Origin: Inia geoffrensis
Taxonomy: Eukaryota > Chordata > Mammalia > Artiodactyla > Iniidae
Direction of reading: 5' to 3'
Length of the DNA stretch: 64,000 nucleotides
NCBI GenBank assembly: GCA_036417435.1
Contig: CM070905.1
Location: forward strand, 69,829,092 to 69,893,091
The position numbers were made by a program, and so were the translations under genes. The notes under the pieces are model-generated. The model ran no database searches. It worked only from the letters and a program-made list of their open reading frames with translations, and was not told the origin of the DNA. Shown here piece after piece: positions 61,691 through 64,000 of the stretch (its first letter is position 1; each line of letters opens with the position of its first letter).

Positions 61691-62999
61691 CATAATTATA
61701 CTAATAATATGCATTAGCAGGCCACATTTGGGGTTGGGGTGGGGTTCTCTGAGAATTATAAATGTCCTGAGAGTTGCATTTCTTACAAATGGAAAGAACA
61801 AGAAACAGAAGATCAGTTATATTTTCATTCGTTGAGGAAAAATCCTAGAACTCAGTTATTACCATAAACACATAGAATTTTTTCAGAAGACATTTATAGT
61901 TCTTTCTCAAATGACCTAGAAATGGGTATAAAACTCAGAGTACTCAGAAGAGACAGGCAGGCTTCACAGTCCTGTCATTCCCAAATAAGAATTTTCCACT
62001 ACTGACACTAGGATTATGTTGGCAACACTTGTTGCATTCTACCTTAGCAGGTACCAGTGAATAAAGTATCCTGGCATTTGAGTAGAATAAGTATAAACTT
62101 CAAAATCGCATAAAATAAAACCTGTGGTGCCTGGAAAACTGAATCATGCTATACTTTTCAAAAGTGTCACGTATGAACTTATTGCAGGTAGGGTTCAAGC
62201 CAAAGGATGTTTGGAACAAGAAGCTTTTTGCACTAATTCCATCACTTTTCCATTCTTTCAATAAAAGAAAGTTGAGTTTCCAGAAAACTGCCTAAGTAAT
62301 CTATGCTTAGGTAGCTATAGATTTTTATCCTAAGGGAATAGTGCTTAGGCTTGGAATATTCTTACCATCGTCCTGTCTGCTAATGACTCAAACCCTGGAC
62401 AAGATTTGTTTTACTGTTTTTGTTTTTTCTCAGAATGTGTAGCATTAGTACAGAGAAAATTTTGTAAAAAACATGATCCATTATACAAACACTATATAAC
62501 TTGGCAAAAGCATTATAATATGAAAGGTATTTTAAATTGTGCTTATACCTGGAATTCTACTAAAATTCAATTATTAAGGAGGCCTTGGAGGCATGTAACT
62601 TGCCTTTCCAAGTATAGGTTTTAGGATAAAAACTTCTGTTCAAACACACACACACATAAAACACCAACACACAAACGCCTAGAAAGCTTTCGGATATGAA
62701 CGAAATCTTTCTAATTATTTCTGCCAACAAGTTCACGATAATCATCTGCCTATTCAGCTTTCAGAAACAAACCATAAAGATCCTTCTCTAATGTTGCCTA
62801 TTTTGCTATTATGCACCCAGTTTCACAAAACATAAAATCAGAGATTATGCTTCCTCTCTTATTAAATGAAGCACTAAATCTTATTACTTCTATCTCTTAA
62901 ATATATCTCGATTCTAGCCATTTCTGCACATTCACTATAAAACTACCCTAGTCCTAGCCACCACCATTATTTCTTAGACTATTGCAATAGCCTCTAAAT
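61691..62999. other. Unassigned sequence
   Basis: A short (CA)n is present at 62645-62655. No gene or named repeat was recognised. Confidence 0.35.
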
Positions 63000-63420
63000 G
63001 AAATCAAATGCATCAAGGAATCCCTCTGGATGACTTTAGTCCACTCTCTGTGTTGCATCCAGAATGATGTGTAAAATGCAAAGCTGATCACATCAATTTC
63101 TACTGCGCACTACTCCTTTATAGAGTTCAAACTTCGAAGGCCCGCCTTGACCTAGACCTGTGTAGCTCTCACCTTAACTCTCCCCAATGTGTAATTCATT
63201 CTCTCTGTTTCAGATACACTGGCTCTTTCCAGCTCTAACCATCCTATGTGCTACTCTTTCCAAATAGAAATGCTATTCCTCTTACTCCTCATAGACTCAG
63301 AACCCGCTCAGCCTTCCAAATTTCAGCTTTCTCCCTTATACTTAAGAAGATCTATCCTGATATTCTATTCCAGGCTAAATTGCCCCTTTCTCAAACAGAC
63401 CTAATTACAGTTCTTACCTT
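63000..63420 (+). mobile_element. L2 fragment
   Basis: 'gatcacatcaatttctactg', 'aaggcccgccttgacctaga', 'acactggctctttccagctc' and 'cagctttctcccttatactt' match the L2 3' region in order. The 98-codon plus frame at 63248-63544 is part of this relic, not a gene. Confidence 0.7.
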
Positions 63421-63863
63421 GGGGTGGTGGAAAGAAGGGACAGATAGTGACCAGAGTCCTGTGACCTCCCGACCACTGCGTCACTTCTCGTTTTTTAATT
63501 TAGCTCATATTATTAAGAATCTTCATTTACAAAAACAGAATTAGCTAAATAAAATTATTTCCTTACTTCAGATCAAGATATGAAAATCTGGAAAATTAGC
63601 ACATATGGAAATGCCTCATTCAAAGTAAGATGTAGTTTAAAACAGTATTACATTATGAAATAAGCTACATGTATGTCAAAATACCTGACACACAGATATT
63701 CAGTAAATGCTATATGAATTTATATTAAGCAAATAATTAGATAATGAAGAGACTAGGATAGTTCCCTGTAAAGGGCTAACTAGACAGCACCTGAAGTAAG
63801 TTTAAGATGAATTAGTGAGAAACAGCGTTGGTGTGAGTTTTAATGATTAATAAATCATTTTCA
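63421..63863. other. Unassigned sequence
   Basis: No supported feature. Confidence 0.35.
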
Positions 63864-64000
63864 GGGCTTCCCTGGTGGCGCAGTGGTTGAGAGTCTGCCT
63901 GCCGATGCAGGAGACACGGGTTCGTGCCCCGGTCCAGGAAGATCCCACATGCCGCGTTGCGGCTAGGTCAGTGAGCCATGGCCACTGAGCCTGCGCGTCC
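63864..64000 (+). mobile_element. CHR-type SINE, cut by the window end
   Basis: The tRNA-like head 'gggcttccctggtggcgcag' starts at 63864, with a B-box-like 'gggttcgtgcc' at about 63918. The copy continues beyond the window. 'tcgtgccccggtcc' and 'gagcctgcgcgtcc' place it with the short class. Confidence 0.95.

Overview
This window looks like ordinary nuclear DNA of a cetacean, most likely a toothed whale. It is AT-rich, has almost no long open frames, and is built mainly of mammalian interspersed repeats. The diagnostic signal is at least fourteen tRNA-derived SINEs of the CHR (cetacean/hippopotamus/ruminant) type. They open with a tRNA-like head and occur in a short class of about 205-220 bp and a long class of about 300-370 bp; a related 3' piece is also present. 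L1 elements with an artiodactyl-type 3' UTR and a cetartiodactyl-type mariner agree with this. I see no rRNA gene, CRISPR array, operon or intact viral genome.

Layout. 0-5.8 kb: an old L1 3' end, an ~830-bp element with ~100-bp inverted ends (437-1268), a MER3-like hAT element inside L2, three SINEs and a MaLR-type LTR. 5.8-13.6 kb: one near-full-length L1 (5' UTR, broken ORF1, broken ORF2 with an FADD reverse-transcriptase motif, 3' UTR) carrying two SINEs in opposite orientations. 13.6-28 kb: MER5A, MIR, L2, antisense L1 remnants, SINEs, a solo LTR, and an unexplained 164-codon minus-strand frame with one stop. 28.6-36.7 kb: a 5'-truncated L1, another LTR-like block, SINEs, an antisense L1, a Tigger fragment and another MaLR LTR. 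37.7-39.0 kb: a mariner with a decayed transposase lacking one catalytic aspartate. 39-50 kb: mostly sequence I cannot assign, with two MaLR LTRs and a short L1 tail. 50-64 kb: two palindromic MITE-like elements, MIRs, the best host-gene exon candidate, a tail-less L1 ORF1 fragment with 12-bp direct repeats, a MER3-like element split by a ~29-nt L1 insertion, L2, and a SINE cut by the window end.

Host genes. The only convincing cellular coding signal is a 132-bp internal exon on the minus strand (51755-51886) with good splice sites and an open phase-0 frame of 44 codons. I cannot name its protein. If it is real, much of the window is intron of a minus-strand gene. Nothing here resembles a multi-gene system. 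The points most worth following are the exon, the long-inverted-repeat element, and two structurally unusual L1 insertions. Family names for repeats come from remembered consensus features, not a database search.
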